A DNA stretch of 64,000 nt from Monodelphis domestica. Taxonomy: Eukaryota > Chordata > Mammalia > Didelphimorphia > Didelphidae. Made by a program: the position numbers and the translations under genes. The stretch lies in assembly GCF_027887165.1 (NCBI RefSeq), contig NC_077229.1, positions 112,729,520 to 112,793,519 on the forward strand. The letters are read 5' to 3'. The notes below the pieces were generated by a model that worked only from the letters and a program-made list of their open reading frames with translations, made no database searches and was not told where the DNA came from. Numbering within the stretch: the stretch's first letter is position 1; every line of letters starts with the position of its first letter. This document shows positions 32,561 to 46,301 of this stretch, one piece after another.

Positions 32561-33479
32561 TAAAAGTGATGGTATCAGTTTTCTTTCATGCATCTCCAGT
32601 AGTAGCAAAGGATTCACCCAGAATAAATGTTTTTTTAAAGCTGAATTTAGTTGCTTCTGTAGTTGGTAATCCTCTCAAGTCAATTTTCATATTACCCATT
32701 AGCACTCCAGGGTCAGGTAAAGAGGGGATGTTCATTTTTGAAAACCCAGAGAACCCAGAGCCCTCCATAGTGTTCTGGCTCCATGGGTCTTCTTCCCCCA
32801 ATTTGATATGTTCTCCCCTAATTAAGAAAGGGGGCTATATTGCCCCTCACTCCAGAAAAGCAATTTAATTACTGGTCACTTGATTCTTTATGAAAAGCAG
32901 GCAAATAGTTTCATCTTTAGGACAGTGCATCACTATTTCATAAACTACTGAAGGATAAAATAAGTGTTGGATATATAGCAGGTGCTCAATAAATACTTTA
33001 TTAAAATTTATTAAGTTATTTATCTGCAACATGTGCACCATGGCAAAAGAGACAGATTTGTTTTTTCTCTGTTAGTGAACATTAAATTAAAAGTCCCAGG
33101 GCCTCAAATTAATTCATAGCCTGGTGAAGATGATACTTGGGACACCTTTGGATCTTGTTACTTTTGGGTTTAATCATATTAATAGCACCAACATATATAC
33201 AAACATCGCTAGGCTAATAGGCAACAAGGATTGCTATAGAGATCAATGAACTGGGAATCAGGAAGACCTGTATTCAAATCCTGTCCCTGATGATTACTAG
33301 CTGTGCAATCATAGGCAAATTATTTAAACACTTGAGTCTCAGTTTCCTTGTTTGTAAAAAAAAGTATTAGTCTAGATAGCTTTTAAGGACCCTTTCAAAC
33401 CTATGAACCTATGACAGGACTTCCATTATCTTTGTTAGTTTGAAAGTAAACTCATTTTCAGTTAAAGGAAGCTACCTAG

Positions 33480-34210
33480 AGTGAATTTTAGATTTATTCC
33501 ACCCTGCTTAGTCTAGTAGTCAGGAATGTATACACCCCTACTTAAGAAGTGTTGAGAAGGATGGCCTAGGACAGATGCATGCTAGCAGTGACAAATCAGA
33601 AACAACTGATAGACCCCTGGGCTGTCCTAAGTCAAGCTTAAGCTACCATTGGAAATGTGAGACGCAGGAAGTGATGTAAAAATGGTCTATATATTCCACA
33701 TCACTTCCTCTCTTGGATGTCTTTTTGTGGAGAGGTGTCTCTGGCGCTCTCTTGCATGGCGGAGATGTGGCTGGTGGCAGTGTGCTGGGCGTCTTGGCAT
33801 CTTGGCATGCCTGCAGCTCTTGTTTGGCGGTGAGCATCCTTAGTGCAGTGACTGGGAGAAGCTCAAGATTGTGGGTTAGGTGAGGCGTCTTCCCTTAGCT
33901 CTCTCAAAGTTTTGGCTGATTTCTTTTTTTTTCTTTACCTTTCCTAAAACGCCATCCTCCTAGGAGGCCCTTTATCTTGGAGGAGGCCTTGTGACTGGAA
34001 GGTCTGTGAACTCCCCTTGGCTCAGGCCAGGCCGAAGAAATCTTATACCTTTTCCCCTCTCTCTTTTTCTTAATTCCTTCCTTTTATATTAGTTAAACCA
34101 CCATAAATTTCCCAAATTGACTTGAGTATTTTTATTTGGATTTGAATTAATCCCTGGTGACCATAAGGATAACATAGTAATCACCCCCCCCCCCCAATTT
34201 ACCCCTTACA
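33480..34210 (+). repeat. Solo LTR (sense, 731 bp) with CTAG duplication
   Basis: From AGTGAATTTTAGATTTATTC (first base changed from T) to AATTTACCCCTTACA. Perfect CTAG at 33476-33479 and 34211-34214. TATA-like GTCTATATATTCC near 33687. Same subfamily as 54-805. A run of 13-14 C lies at 34184-34197 near the U5 end. Confidence 0.93.
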
Positions 34211-34326
34211 CTAGTTAAGGGTTTTATTCTTTAAAGTCACCTCAAATCAGATCATGGTATATTTGTGACAGTATCACAAATGCTATAGTAAAGCGGCTTA
34301 GTGTAAGTCTTGAAATCTCTCAGACT

Positions 34327-35345
34327 TGTGAATGTTAAAAATTTCTCCATTGGAACAAATTCCCTACTGGAAACATTCTCCATTTTGATGTGAGAACTCG
34401 CCAGGATCAGAAATGGGAGGACCTCTACTCCACCCGTACTTAAGACTGCTTTAGGAGAGAAAACTCCTTGCCAAACAATGAAAGTACTTGGACCCATGCT
34501 TATGATGAGGCAGGGAGTTCTTTGAGCCATGCCTGTTTTTAGAATTGATACAATTGGGATGCTAGGTACCTATAAAGGTCAGGCAGGTTTTCTCTTGATG
34601 GGATTAGTCGACTCAGCATATGTTTTCTCTGGTTCAGACTTCCTGAGGGGATTAGTCAACTTAGCTGGAATTCAGATGGGCTGTCTTTTAGAAAACATCT
34701 ACAGTGATTGGTAGATGGAAGAACTTAGGGGAGGTAACATAGGAAAAACCCCCCTATATAAGAAAAGGAATCTCTTGAGCAAGGGATCCTTGGATCCTTG
34801 GAGATAGATCCTTTTGGAGGAGGCCCTTTGAAGATCTCTTGAGAAGAAGTCCCTTGGGAGGCTGACTCTGGTGGAACTCCCTCTGGGGAGACTCTGTTCC
34901 CCAGACATCCTTGCTTAAGACAAATCTTGTGGTGAGTGATAAAAAACTGACTGATTCTCTCTCTCTTAAGACTCAGGTCTAGGCCATGTTGGCTTAAGGC
35001 CCTTCATACTTATACCTTTTCTCTCTCTCTCTCTTTCTTTGATTCCTCATTGTATTATTAATTAAATTCTCTATAAAACCCAGTTGACTTGGGCATATTC
35101 ATAATTTGGGAATATATTACCTGGCGACCACCTTATATTTGATTTAAAACCAAGACACTGTAGTGAAACATATTTTCTGTGGTAAAATTTACTCACCCTC
35201 TCTTATATCTATCACAATTTATATCTTCCACCATTTTAACTCACTACAGTTTACAAACATCAACTATTTTACTCACTATAGTTTATGACCCCAACTCTTT
35301 TAACTGCCACAGTTTATAACCACAACAATTTTAAATCTTACATTA
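34327..35345 (+). repeat. Another sense LTR with minisatellite at its 3' side
   Basis: It begins TGTGAATGTTAAAAATTT, has a CTATATAAGA box near 34754-34763, a donor-like GGTGAGTGATAA near 34932, and a U5-like ending (GACTTGGGCATATTCATAAT). The end is uncertain: either about 35160-35200 or AAATCTTACA at 35345. Three imperfect 31-33-bp units (…TTTTAACTCACTACAGTTTA…) occupy about 35231-35330. No flanking duplication found. Confidence 0.6.
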
Positions 35346-36184
35346 GGAAAGTATAAACAGCCTTGGCTCTACCTACAGATTCAAATCTTTGGTCTATTCC
35401 CAGCTGTGCTAGCTGACAAGTCACTTTATTCTTTAGAGTTTCAGTTTCCTCATTTATAAAATGGTCATAAATAATGCTTATTTTTTTATCTCACAGTATA
35501 GGTAAAATGAGATTATATAGCAGGAAAGATTTGTTGTAAACCAAAAATCATAATTTCAGAACTATTATTATTTTATTTGCCAAGAAACTTTTTCTAAGGT
35601 CATGAAGAGTTGGACATGACTAAACAACACTTATTATTTGATAATAGGAATCTGGTGTGGTGTACTAGAGAAAGAGTTTTGAATATGGAGGGAGACTGAA
35701 TTGCTTCAATTCATTTTAATTCCATTCAAACAACTACTACTTCCTAATACTTAGACACTGACATAGTGATTTCATTTTGGATCTTTCTGAGTACAAAGAA
35801 CAACAACCAATCACTCAACTTCATGTTTTGGAGCCTCAGTTTCCTTATCTAGAAATAAGGAAGAGTAAAATCCAAGAAAGTAGACCCTTGCTTTGCCTCA
35901 CTTAGTGGGCATTGATCTCTACCATTGTGGAGCAAGTCCCATCCCAATGTGCTTTTGGATTGGATTTCACATTCTTCTACAGATAGACAAAACATTTATT
36001 GTGTATCAAGTGCTTACAATATGACAGACCCGGTAGTTATTGGAAGAGATACAAACACAAATGAGCAGGCCAGTCCTTGCCTTAGGAGTTTACATCCCAT
36101 TTGGAGAAAACAACCCTCAGCTAAGAATGGAGATGGTGGTGGTGGCGATGTGGGCTATAAGGTATGGGAGTGCATAGGTCTAGG
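35346..36184. other. MIR/CORE-SINE fossils, no gene
   Basis: 35380-35520 (GTCACTTTATTCTTTAGAGT, TTCCTCATTTATAAAATGG) and 35640-35870 (GCCTCAGTTTCCTTATCTAG) are MIR-type SINE pieces. The short frame at 35925 has no recognisable feature. Confidence 0.5.
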
Positions 36185-36408
36185 GCAGTGATGGCGAACC
36201 TTTCAGAGACTGAGTGCCCAAACTGCAACCCTCAGTTCGAAGGTGAGTCTCTCCTGCCTTGCCCCAGATGGGAGGGAGGAAGTGCTCCCACTGGGTTGCT
36301 GGGCAGAGGGCAGGTGATGTGATAATTGTCCTCAGGTGCAGTGAAAAGGGGAGAGGGAGGAGCCCCCTTGGCATGCTCTGGAACACATGCCATAGGTTTG
36401 CCAACATG
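36185..36408. mobile_element. Short hAT-type MITE (224 bp)
   Basis: GCAGTGATGGCGAACCTTT at the left and CATAGGTTTGCCAACATG at the right are inverted terminal repeats. Flanks GGTCTAGG and GGTATAGG match in 7 of 8 bases, as for hAT insertions. A relative lies at 56101-56447. Confidence 0.8.
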
Positions 36409-37009
36409 GGTATAGGATATAGACCTGTCAGAAAAATGAGTAGAGGCTTGGATCCAGGGTTAGTCAAGGTGAGAGTTCAAAGGGGTGGAGCCCAAGGTTC
36501 CAGTGGGAAAGGAGATGGAGATGATAGCTGGAGTAGGGATAGGATCATGTGAAGACTACTTTGTAAACAGTAAGTGCCATATGCAAAAATATTGGATTTG
36601 CAGTCAGAGGGCTAGAGTTCCAATTCCAGTTTTGCCACTTTCTATATGACCTTGAGCAAGTCATTTCACTTCTTTGGGTCTGAGTTTTCCCTCTCTGTAA
36701 AATAATAATAATGGTTGTCATATATAGCTATACATGTATATATTGTATGCAAGGCAATTTCCAGCTTGCCCAATTCCAGGGTCATTGAAGGAGAGGATGT
36801 ATATTATTGGAAATGGTGCCAGAACTCATAATAGCCAAAGGCTTCATGGAGCTTGCTCCACTGGATTTCAGGAGCTCTTCCCAGCTTAAGGAAGGAAGCT
36901 CCCAACTCTAGGAAACACAATTCAGTAAATGCATTCACTTGATTCATTACCAAAAGTATGTAAACAAGTTACTGTCTTTAGTGTGTTACCATTCCATAAA
37001 ATTAGATAA

Positions 37010-37310
37010 GGTTTTATTGTCATTTTTCAGTCATATCCAACTCTTCATGACCCCATTTGGGGTTTTCCTGGCAGAAATACTGGAGTGGTGTGCCATTTTC
37101 TTCTCCAGCTCATTTTACAGATGAGGCAAACAGGGTTAAAGTGACCTGAGTTCAAATTTAGCCTCAGACAAGTTAGCTGTGTGACCTTGGGAAAGTCACT
37201 TACTGTTTGTTGCAATCTATTGGAAAAGGAAGTGGCAAACCACCCTGATATCTTTGCAAAAGAAAAGCCCATACGAGGTCACAAAGCTTGGGACATAACT
37301 GAATAACAAT
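37010..37310 (+). repeat. tRNA-derived marsupial SINE
   Basis: It begins TTTTATTGTCATTTTTCAGT CATATCC and contains the CORE-type block GTTAGCTGTGTGACCTTGGG near 37170. It ends in AATAACAATAACAAAT. Neighbouring 36560-36720 is a second MIR-type copy. Confidence 0.65.
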
Positions 37311-37549
37311 AACAAATACTATAAACGATTGCATGTATTATATCTCCAAAGCATTTTTCATTATGGGAAAGCTTTGAATGTGGATTCGGAAGATTCAGAG
37401 AGATGGCTTCGGAGGTCCATTTCAGCTCCAGCTCTACACCTAAAGTCCAAACTCTGTTACTCTCTCTCCTACCTCTCTGGCTCCCTCTTTCTCCTCTCAG
37501 CTAGCTCTCCCTCTCCAGGTGTGAGACTCCAACTCCTCTAGCCTTGTGC

Positions 37550-38110
37550 TCCGCCCACTTAGAGGCTCCCTCCAAAACCAGGAGAAATGGATCGGAGGCG
37601 TCCGGGACTGGGTCCTGTGAGCCCAGCGGGTCTGCACTGAGCATGCTCAGAAGCTGGTCGGCTGGCGGGGGTTTGGGGCACAAGTAGGAAGCTCCGCGCG
37701 CGGCTCGCACGCCGGGACCGCCCGCCCCAGAGGAGGTTCCTGCTGCACTCCCAGTCAGCCCTGCTGGTCCTCCCGTCCCAGCCCAGGGCCACCGGCTGTG
37801 TAAGTGCATTCACGGGGCCCGAGCCTTTAGCCGGAGAGGAGGAGGAGAAGGAGCAGGGGCAGGAGTAGGAGGAGGGGAGGGTTCCAGGCTCTGCCCCCAC
37901 CTGACTGCCCCTCGGACACCTGCCCTGCCCCTGCCCTCCTCCGGATTCTCCGGCCCTGCCCAGTCCCTCCCCGCACTGCGCCCTGCCAGCCCTGCATGCC
38001 GACCCCCCCCCCCCCCCCCCGCCCCTTCCCCAGCCTCCTCACCTCCTCCCCTCTCTCCGCCTGTCCCCTGCCCCCTCCTCAGCTGCTGTCGCTGACCGGC
38101 CGAGTTGTAA
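37550..38110 (+). promoter_or_regulatory. CpG island, candidate TRAPPC9 promoter and exon 1
   Basis: The only long CpG-rich block in the window: GCGCGCGGCTCGCACGCCGG near 37696, many CCGCC/GGGCGG-like boxes, and GGAGGAGGAG stretches. It lies 7.6 kb upstream of the TRAPPC9 start exon on the same strand. A strong donor, CT GT|GTAAGTG, at 37800 could end a non-coding first exon. A C-run lies at about 38003-38020. Long frames on either strand are composition artefacts. Assignment by position; no transcript evidence. Confidence 0.55.
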
Positions 38111-38199
38111 GGGACCTCCTTAGAGAAGCGAGTCCCAAGCCCCATTCTACAAATGGGGAGACTGAGGCCCAGAGAGGGAAGCGGCTTGTCCAGGACTGT

Positions 38200-39148
38200 C
38201 CACAGCCGACTGTTGACATTTCTGTGGTGCTGATGTCAAGTTTAAAAGTGCATTTCTCACAACAGCCCTTTGAGGTAGAAGAGTGCGAGTTGTAGATGGT
38301 AGTGGATCCTGGTTCTGCTATTTTTTCCCCCCTTCTAACTGTAGAATGACTTTGGATAATTACCACTTTATCAGCTTTAGAGCTGGAAGAGATCTTCCCA
38401 ATCAACTTCTCTCCCTTACCCCTTCTTCCATTTAACAAATTGAGATTGAGGTGTAGAAAGGCCAAATGATTGAGACTCCACGTAGCCGATGACATTTCTA
38501 TAGCCCTCAATGAGGCAGTCAGTCAGTCCTTAAACATTTGTTAAGTATCTGCTATGTGCTAGACCCTTTGCTAAGCGCTGGGGATACAGAGAAGGAGAGA
38601 AGATTGTGCTTGCTTTCAGTGACCTTATAAAGAGGGGTGTGTGTATGGGGAGACTGTAGGCAAGCAACTATGTACAAACTTGTATGCAGAATGAAACAGA
38701 AGAGAGAAAAAATAATAGAGGGAAGGCTGGAGCATTAAGGGAGAGGGGTGGGTCAGGAAAAGCTTCCTGTAGAAAGTGGAATCTTAGCTGGGACTTGAAA
38801 GAAGACATGGAAGGCAGAAAGAGGAGATTTAGGAGCAATCCAGGTTTTGGGGGACAGAAAATGCCTAGAATTGGAAGAAATGTCTTGTTTGAGGGAACTG
38901 CTCCAGGGATGTGAAGAGGAGTAAGGTAGGGAGAGGGGCCAGGTTATGTCTGGCAGTGAGGGGATGAGTTTACAAAGTGAATTCTTCACAGCAGCTCTTA
39001 GTCTTAGATAATACAAGTGATATTATTTATCCTGGTTCTGCTGCTATTTTGTACCTTTATGGGAACTTTGGGTAATTATCTCTTGTAAGATCACTGATTT
39101 AGAGCTGGAAGGGACTTCAGAGGTCAGCTATCTTAACCACCTCATTTT
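38200..39148. repeat. MIR-type and L2-like fossils
   Basis: 38230-38500 has MIR-type text (CTCACAACAGCCCTTTGAGG). 38500-38960 (CTATGTGCTAGACCCTTTGC TAAGCGCTGG, then AAGCTTCCTGTAGAAAGTGG) is an old LINE fragment probably in antisense, related to 40960-41560. 39060-39130 is another CORE-SINE piece. Confidence 0.45.
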
Positions 39149-39355
39149 TTTTTTTAATTTTAAACCCTTACCTTCCATCTTGGAGTCAATATTATGTATT
39201 GGCTCCAAGGCAGAAGAGTGGCAAGGGCTAGGCAATGGGGGTCAAGTGACTTGCCCAGGGTTACACAGCTGGGAAGTGTCTGAGGCCACATTTGAACCCA
39301 GGACCTCCTGTCTCTAGGCCTGACTCTCAATCCACTGAGCCACCCAGCTGCCCTG
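39149..39355 (-). repeat. CORE-SINE with 16-bp target duplication
   Basis: The minus strand runs from GGGCAGCTGGGTGGCTCAGT to a poly-A tail (T-run at 39149-39157 on the plus strand). TTAACCACCTCATTTT is repeated exactly at 39133-39148 and 39356-39371. It landed inside an older CORE-SINE. Best preserved copy here of the SINE that also lies in the young ERV frame. Confidence 0.93.
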
Positions 39356-40960
39356 TTAACCACCTCATTTTACAAATGAGGTTTCTGAGACCCAGGAGTA
39401 ACTTCTGTGTGATTCACCCAAGGTCACCTAGGCATTAATAGACTTAGATCTGAACTGGGTCCTTTTAGAGCCTCAGTTTCTTTAATCATAAAATAAACAG
39501 GTTGGATTACACAATTTCTAAAGTCTATGACAACTCTCAATTCTATGATCCTTTGATCCTATATTTATTTTATATATCATAGAAACTTAGAGTTGACAGG
39601 GACCTTAGAGATCATATAGCTAGCATACAATCACAGCTGACACTTACATAGCACTTTAAAGTTTGCAAAGTGTTTTAGAGATATTCTCCCATTTCATCCT
39701 CACAACAACCCTATGAGGTGGGTGGAGGAAACAGGTTTGTAGAGTGTAAATGCCTTGCCAAGCTCATACAACTAGTAAGTGTCTGAGTCAGGATTTGAAC
39801 TCAGGTCTTCTTGACTCCTAAATCATGCACTTGGACTAGGCAGTTATCTATCTGCTTCATTTAGACTAATCCTCTAGTTTTGCAGGTAGAATATTAAGGC
39901 CATGATAGAAGTGACTTTTCTAAAGTCACAGGTTGAAAGGGTAAATGGCAAATCTAAGATTTGACTGCAGGTCATCCAGCTCCAATAACAATTTTTTTTC
40001 CTATTATATGAAATGATTATGATCACTATCCATGGCCACTAAAGGTAGCAGATCCTAGTATTCAAACTTAAATCTTATTTGAAACACAATGGTTTCTCTA
40101 TTTTATCATAGTTTTTACCATACTTCTTATTTTATTTTATCATATTTTACCATATTTTATCATATTTTACCAATATTTTAATCCTATTTTACCATACTTC
40201 TTATTTTTCAGATAAAGAATGTGAGGTTCAGAGAGGTACCTAGGTTCACCTAGTTGTTAAGATGTAGAGCCGGGAATCAAATGTAGTCTCTGTCTAACTT
40301 TCCAGTGTTCCACATTCTTTAGGTAGATCAACCTCAGGTTCTTCTTTGTCTAGACTTACCCCCTTTACCTTCTTGTTCTCTGCTTCTGTCACTCTCTCCA
40401 AAGCAATTCCATTTTCTTGGTAAACCAGTAAAAATGATCCCCATTTCACCAAGTGCTGGTAACTTCATAAGCCTTTCGATGAGACAAAAACTTTTGCTCA
40501 TCAGTGACCTGCATTGCAGTGTTACACCCCTGTCTAAGAGGGGGCTTCTTTTTCTTACTCCTTTTACGGTATGCCTCGTCTGGCATTATCATACATTAAT
40601 GCTTGATTAAAATGCTTTCAGTTTAGGGAGGCAGCCAACTTTGGTGGAAAGAGCACTGGATTTGGGTTCAGAAGTGGCTGCTTTGAATTCTTGACTCTTC
40701 CCTTTGCTTACTGTGTGATTTGGGGGAAGTCCCTAGATATTTTTGAACTTGAATTTCATGTGGATGGTAATTTTTACACTACTTTCCTCACAAGGTTTTG
40801 GGGAGGAATATGTATAGTATTCTCCCTCTGTTGATTATTGCCAGTTTATCCTATATATAGCTTGTCTGTACATAGTTATTTGCATGTTTATTGATTGGCA
40901 AGAAAGCACTTTGCAAGCCTAAAGTGCTATTCAATCAACAAGCATTTTTATATGTCTACT
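39356..40960. other. Non-genic stretch with MIR copies
   Basis: 39625-39830 is a MIR-type SINE (TAGCACTTTAAAGTTTGCAA, ACAACCCTATGAGGTGG, GGATTTGAACTCAGG). 40085-40205 contains repeated TTTTATCATATTTTACC units. 40810-40900 (TCCCTCTGTTGATTATTGCC, TAGCTTGTCTGTACATAG) resembles an L2 3' part. No gene seen. Confidence 0.5.
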
Positions 40961-41560
40961 ATGTTGCCAGGAATTGTGTGAGGTCCTGTGTTTATCAAAG
41001 GCAAAAACCAGTCCCTATTCTCAAGGAATTTACAATTTATCAGGGGAAACACAATCCCATGTAAGTAAATACACAAGTTGGGGTCTTCAGGAAGGGCCTC
41101 ATGTGACATGAATGAATGACCTGAACTTCAGGGGTCATTGAACTTGGGGTGCATTGCACGCAAAGACATAAAATTAGGAGATGGAACAGCAAGTAGAACA
41201 GTTTGGCAGGAATACAGTCCATGACAGAGGAGGTAATGGATAATAACCTTGGAAAGGTAAGCTGAAGCCAGACTAAATGCCAAACAGAGGAGTTTGTATT
41301 TTATACTAGGGGCAATAGGAGCCATTGGAGCTTCAAACTGGGGAGTGGCATGGACAGACTTATGTAATAAGAATATAACTTTAGCACAGGTGTACAGAGT
41401 GTATTGGAGAGAGGAGAGTCTAAAGTCAGGAAGACTAATTAAGAGGCAATTACAAAAGTTTTGGTGTGAAGTGTGAGGGTCTGAAGTAAGCCAGGCCATG
41501 GATGATCTAGCAAAACATAGTGAGAACATGTAGGAAGAGAATCAAGAGAGCAATGTCACA
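40961..41560 (-). repeat. Old LINE (L2/CR1-like) fragment, antisense
   Basis: The plus-strand text AGTCCCTATTCTCAAGGAAT, GAGCCATTGGAGCTTCAAAC, GGGGAGTGGCATGGACAGAC and AGAGGAGAGTCTAAAGTCAG follows a common mammalian repeat seen in antisense. Frames on either strand (41128-41529 minus, 41294-41476 plus) are remnants or chance. Confidence 0.45.
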
Positions 41561-41742
41561 GTCCTATAGAAGCAAGAATATCCAAGAAGAGGGAGTGATC
41601 ACCAATTTTAAATAATGTAGTGAGGTCTAGAAAGATGAGAACTGAAAAAATGCCTTTGACTTTGGAAATTCAGAGTTCATTATTAACCCTGGAGAGTAGT
41701 TTTAGTTAAATGATGAGCTGACTTGTGATTTGAATGTATTAT

Positions 41743-41936
41743 TATTATTTATCTTTATTTAAAAACCCTTGCCTTCCTTCTTAGAATCAATACTGTACAT
41801 TGGTTCCAAGGCAGAAGAGTAGTAAGGATTAGACAATGGGGGTTAAGTGACTTGCCCAGAGTCACACATCTAGAAAGTGTCTGAGGCTAGATTTGAACCT
41901 AGGACTCTCAGTCCACTGAGCCACCCAGTTACCCCC
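41743..41936 (-). repeat. CORE-SINE, older copy
   Basis: Same family as 39149-39355: ATTGGTTCCAAGGCAGAAGA, CAATGGGGGTTAAGTGACTT, ending GAGCCACCCAGTTACCCC. A-tail side (ATTATTATTTATC) at left. About 15 bp in the centre are missing. Confidence 0.82.
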
Positions 41937-44470
41937 TACAAATACTTTAAAATACATTTTAAGCACTGATTTTCTAGTGTAAGAACCAGGCCTTTAGTTC
42001 ATTTTTTGTAACTTCTTAGAGAGGAAAGATTTATGATAGCAATTATTAAGCACTTTACTAAGTATTAGGCATGGTGCTTGGAGCTGATAAAACAAAAAAC
42101 AAAGATGAAGTTTTCCTTGCACTTAAGGAACTTACCATGCTACTGAAAGTACTTTGGACTTAGGCTAAAATCCTGACTCTATTGTTTCATACCTGTGTGA
42201 CCTTAGACAAGTAATTTAATATTTCAGGACCTCAGTTTCCTTCACTGTAAAATGAGGGTAATGGACTTGATTTTTTAAAGTCTCTTTAAATTCTGACATT
42301 CTGTGATCTTGTGAAATTCTAACTGGTGAAGGTTCAAATGAAAGGAGCCATTACTACTTATGAAGGAAGAAAGTGTGAGAGGTTACAGGTTTAGAAGGTG
42401 AAGGACTGCTGCTCTCCTGAGTACTAACTAGGAAGTTAGTTTTAGAAAGCTGTGGCAGACAGTTCTTATGTGTTTGGGATGAAAACTATTGGGGAAATAA
42501 AAAATGCAATTTTTTCCCAATTGCTGATTGGAGACACTAGTATTCTGTACTGATAGGGAGTTCTGTTTCATCATATTTTGAATAGGGGAAGTCAGCACTC
42601 TTCAGTTGCTTGAGTAATTATGGGAGAGGTGTTTCCTACTTTTGGGGCTTAGGCCAGAAGTAAACTAGCAGGTCAGTCAGTAATACCTGGGCAACTCCAG
42701 GGTTTCATTGCTTGCTGAAATTCTGGAGTGGATTTGACTTTATTTGCAATTCATTTTATAAGGTTGGAAAGATCCCAGAGAGATCATTTTGTCCTACTAC
42801 CTTTTCTCTAGGTAGAGCTCCCCACATGCTTTCTATAAGTAGACATTTTAATAAATGCTTGTTCTTCTGAATGGTAAATATACTCAAAATATCCATGAAA
42901 TTTGGTTTAATGTGTTTGTGTATGTGTGTTTGGTATCAATAGTCTCACAGAATAAAGGTGATAGAATCTCAGAATTTTAGAGCTTCTTAGGAAGAGACTT
43001 TAGAGATCATTTAATCTATCCTTGTTATATAGGGGGAAACTGAGGCTTAAAAAGGATTATCTAATGTCACACAGTTAAGGTATTAGCTCCAGAACCCAGG
43101 TCTCCTGACTCTGGTTGAATGCTTCTTTCCTTCGTCATATCATGTTGTCTCTCATTAAATTAAGTAATCTATTTGAGAGTTGAGAGTACATTTTTTTTTT
43201 GATGGCATAGAGTGCATTTCCTTGCTTTCAATTCTACTAATGCAGTTGGCATTTCTATCTTAGCTCTATGACTGATGCATATGAAGACAGCTAAGATCAA
43301 TAAAAATAAATAATGTGTTAAAGTTGTATGTTGTAATTTCATTTATGTTTCAAAATTTTTCCTTTCCCACAACGTAATTTTGGAGTCTGGGACCTCAAAT
43401 CTTAAAATTTTTATTTTAGTGTTAGAAGAGACTTTAGAGGTCATTTAGAGCCTGGACCCAAGATTTCATTAGTGTTTGGAACTTCCAAGTGGGGAAACTT
43501 CTTCTACCAGTGTAGACTGGCAACTTCTGTGCAACTTGTGGTCTTAAAGAATTGCTCAGAGGATTGAGAAATTAAGTGTTTTCTAGGGTCACATAGACAT
43601 TATATATATTAGAGTTAGGATTTGACCCCAGGTCTTCCTGACCTTCAAGTCAGCAGCCTAGCCACAACACCAGCCTGTTTCTCCAGAGGTCACCCAGGCC
43701 AGCCTTATGCCTTTGTGGATCTAAAGATGGACAGTGAAGGGAGCCATAAAGTATTACATAGGAAAACTGTTGGGAAGATTTCCTTTAAGACTTCAAAGGA
43801 TCTTAAATTGAGGGCCCAGGCTTTTTATTCTATGACTATGCGGTCCTTTTATCCATTTTCACTCTCCTCTACTTGTGTTATATTGGGGTGACTGGAAGTG
43901 GTAGGTGAGAACTGAAATCTATCAGTGTTACTACTACAGTCACTGGATGGAGTAGGGTACCTGATTACAAGTCCAAAAGATCCCTATCACCCCAAGTACA
44001 TTCCTTACCATTCTTCCAGGGTGCCTGTTGCTTCCTCTGTTTGATTCACCATTGTCCTTTCAGAGACATAGGCATTTAAAAATTTTTTTAATTGTAAATT
44101 AAATTAAAATTTTAATTAAAATATTTTTTTTACATAGGCATTTTAACTGAATTATGTTGGGAGTGCTTTAACATATGTTCACTAATGCACACATCATCAC
44201 CATCCATCATCATCTATTGCCATCTAGTAAACTGGGCTATGAGGGAAGGAACTGAGGCAGGTTAAGATTTTATGGAGGGAGAAGATGGTAAAGAAAAATA
44301 CTGATTATAGTAGGGAGGGCAAGCCTAGATATACTGCTGTGAAATAGGACTTTAAGGAAGCACAAACAACATGAGAGTTTTCCTACTTCCACTTTCCTTA
44401 TCCTACCTCCTCTACCCCTGGGGAAAATAAAAAGGGAAAAATACCCTTGTAACAAATCAAGCAGAACAAA
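41937..44470. other. Non-genic upstream stretch with SINE fossils
   Basis: 42160-42310, 42960-43150 and 43410-43690 are MIR/CORE-SINE pieces (CCTCAGTTTCCTTCACTG; GGGGGAAACTGAGGCTTAA; GGATTTGACCCCAGGTCTTC). A T-run and an A/T-rich block lie at 44080-44130. I see no exon. Confidence 0.45.
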
Positions 44471-44479
44471 TTTCTATTT

Positions 44480-46301
<1,822 letters not shown>

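Noticed and set aside
37501..38145. Several long frames on the minus strand of the CpG island
   Set aside because: Gly/Arg/Pro/Ala-rich composition expected from GC-rich DNA; no domain, and the start contexts and lengths differ between overlapping frames.
41128..41529. 133-codon minus-strand frame upstream of TRAPPC9
   Set aside because: It lies entirely in an old interspersed repeat and shows no conserved motif.
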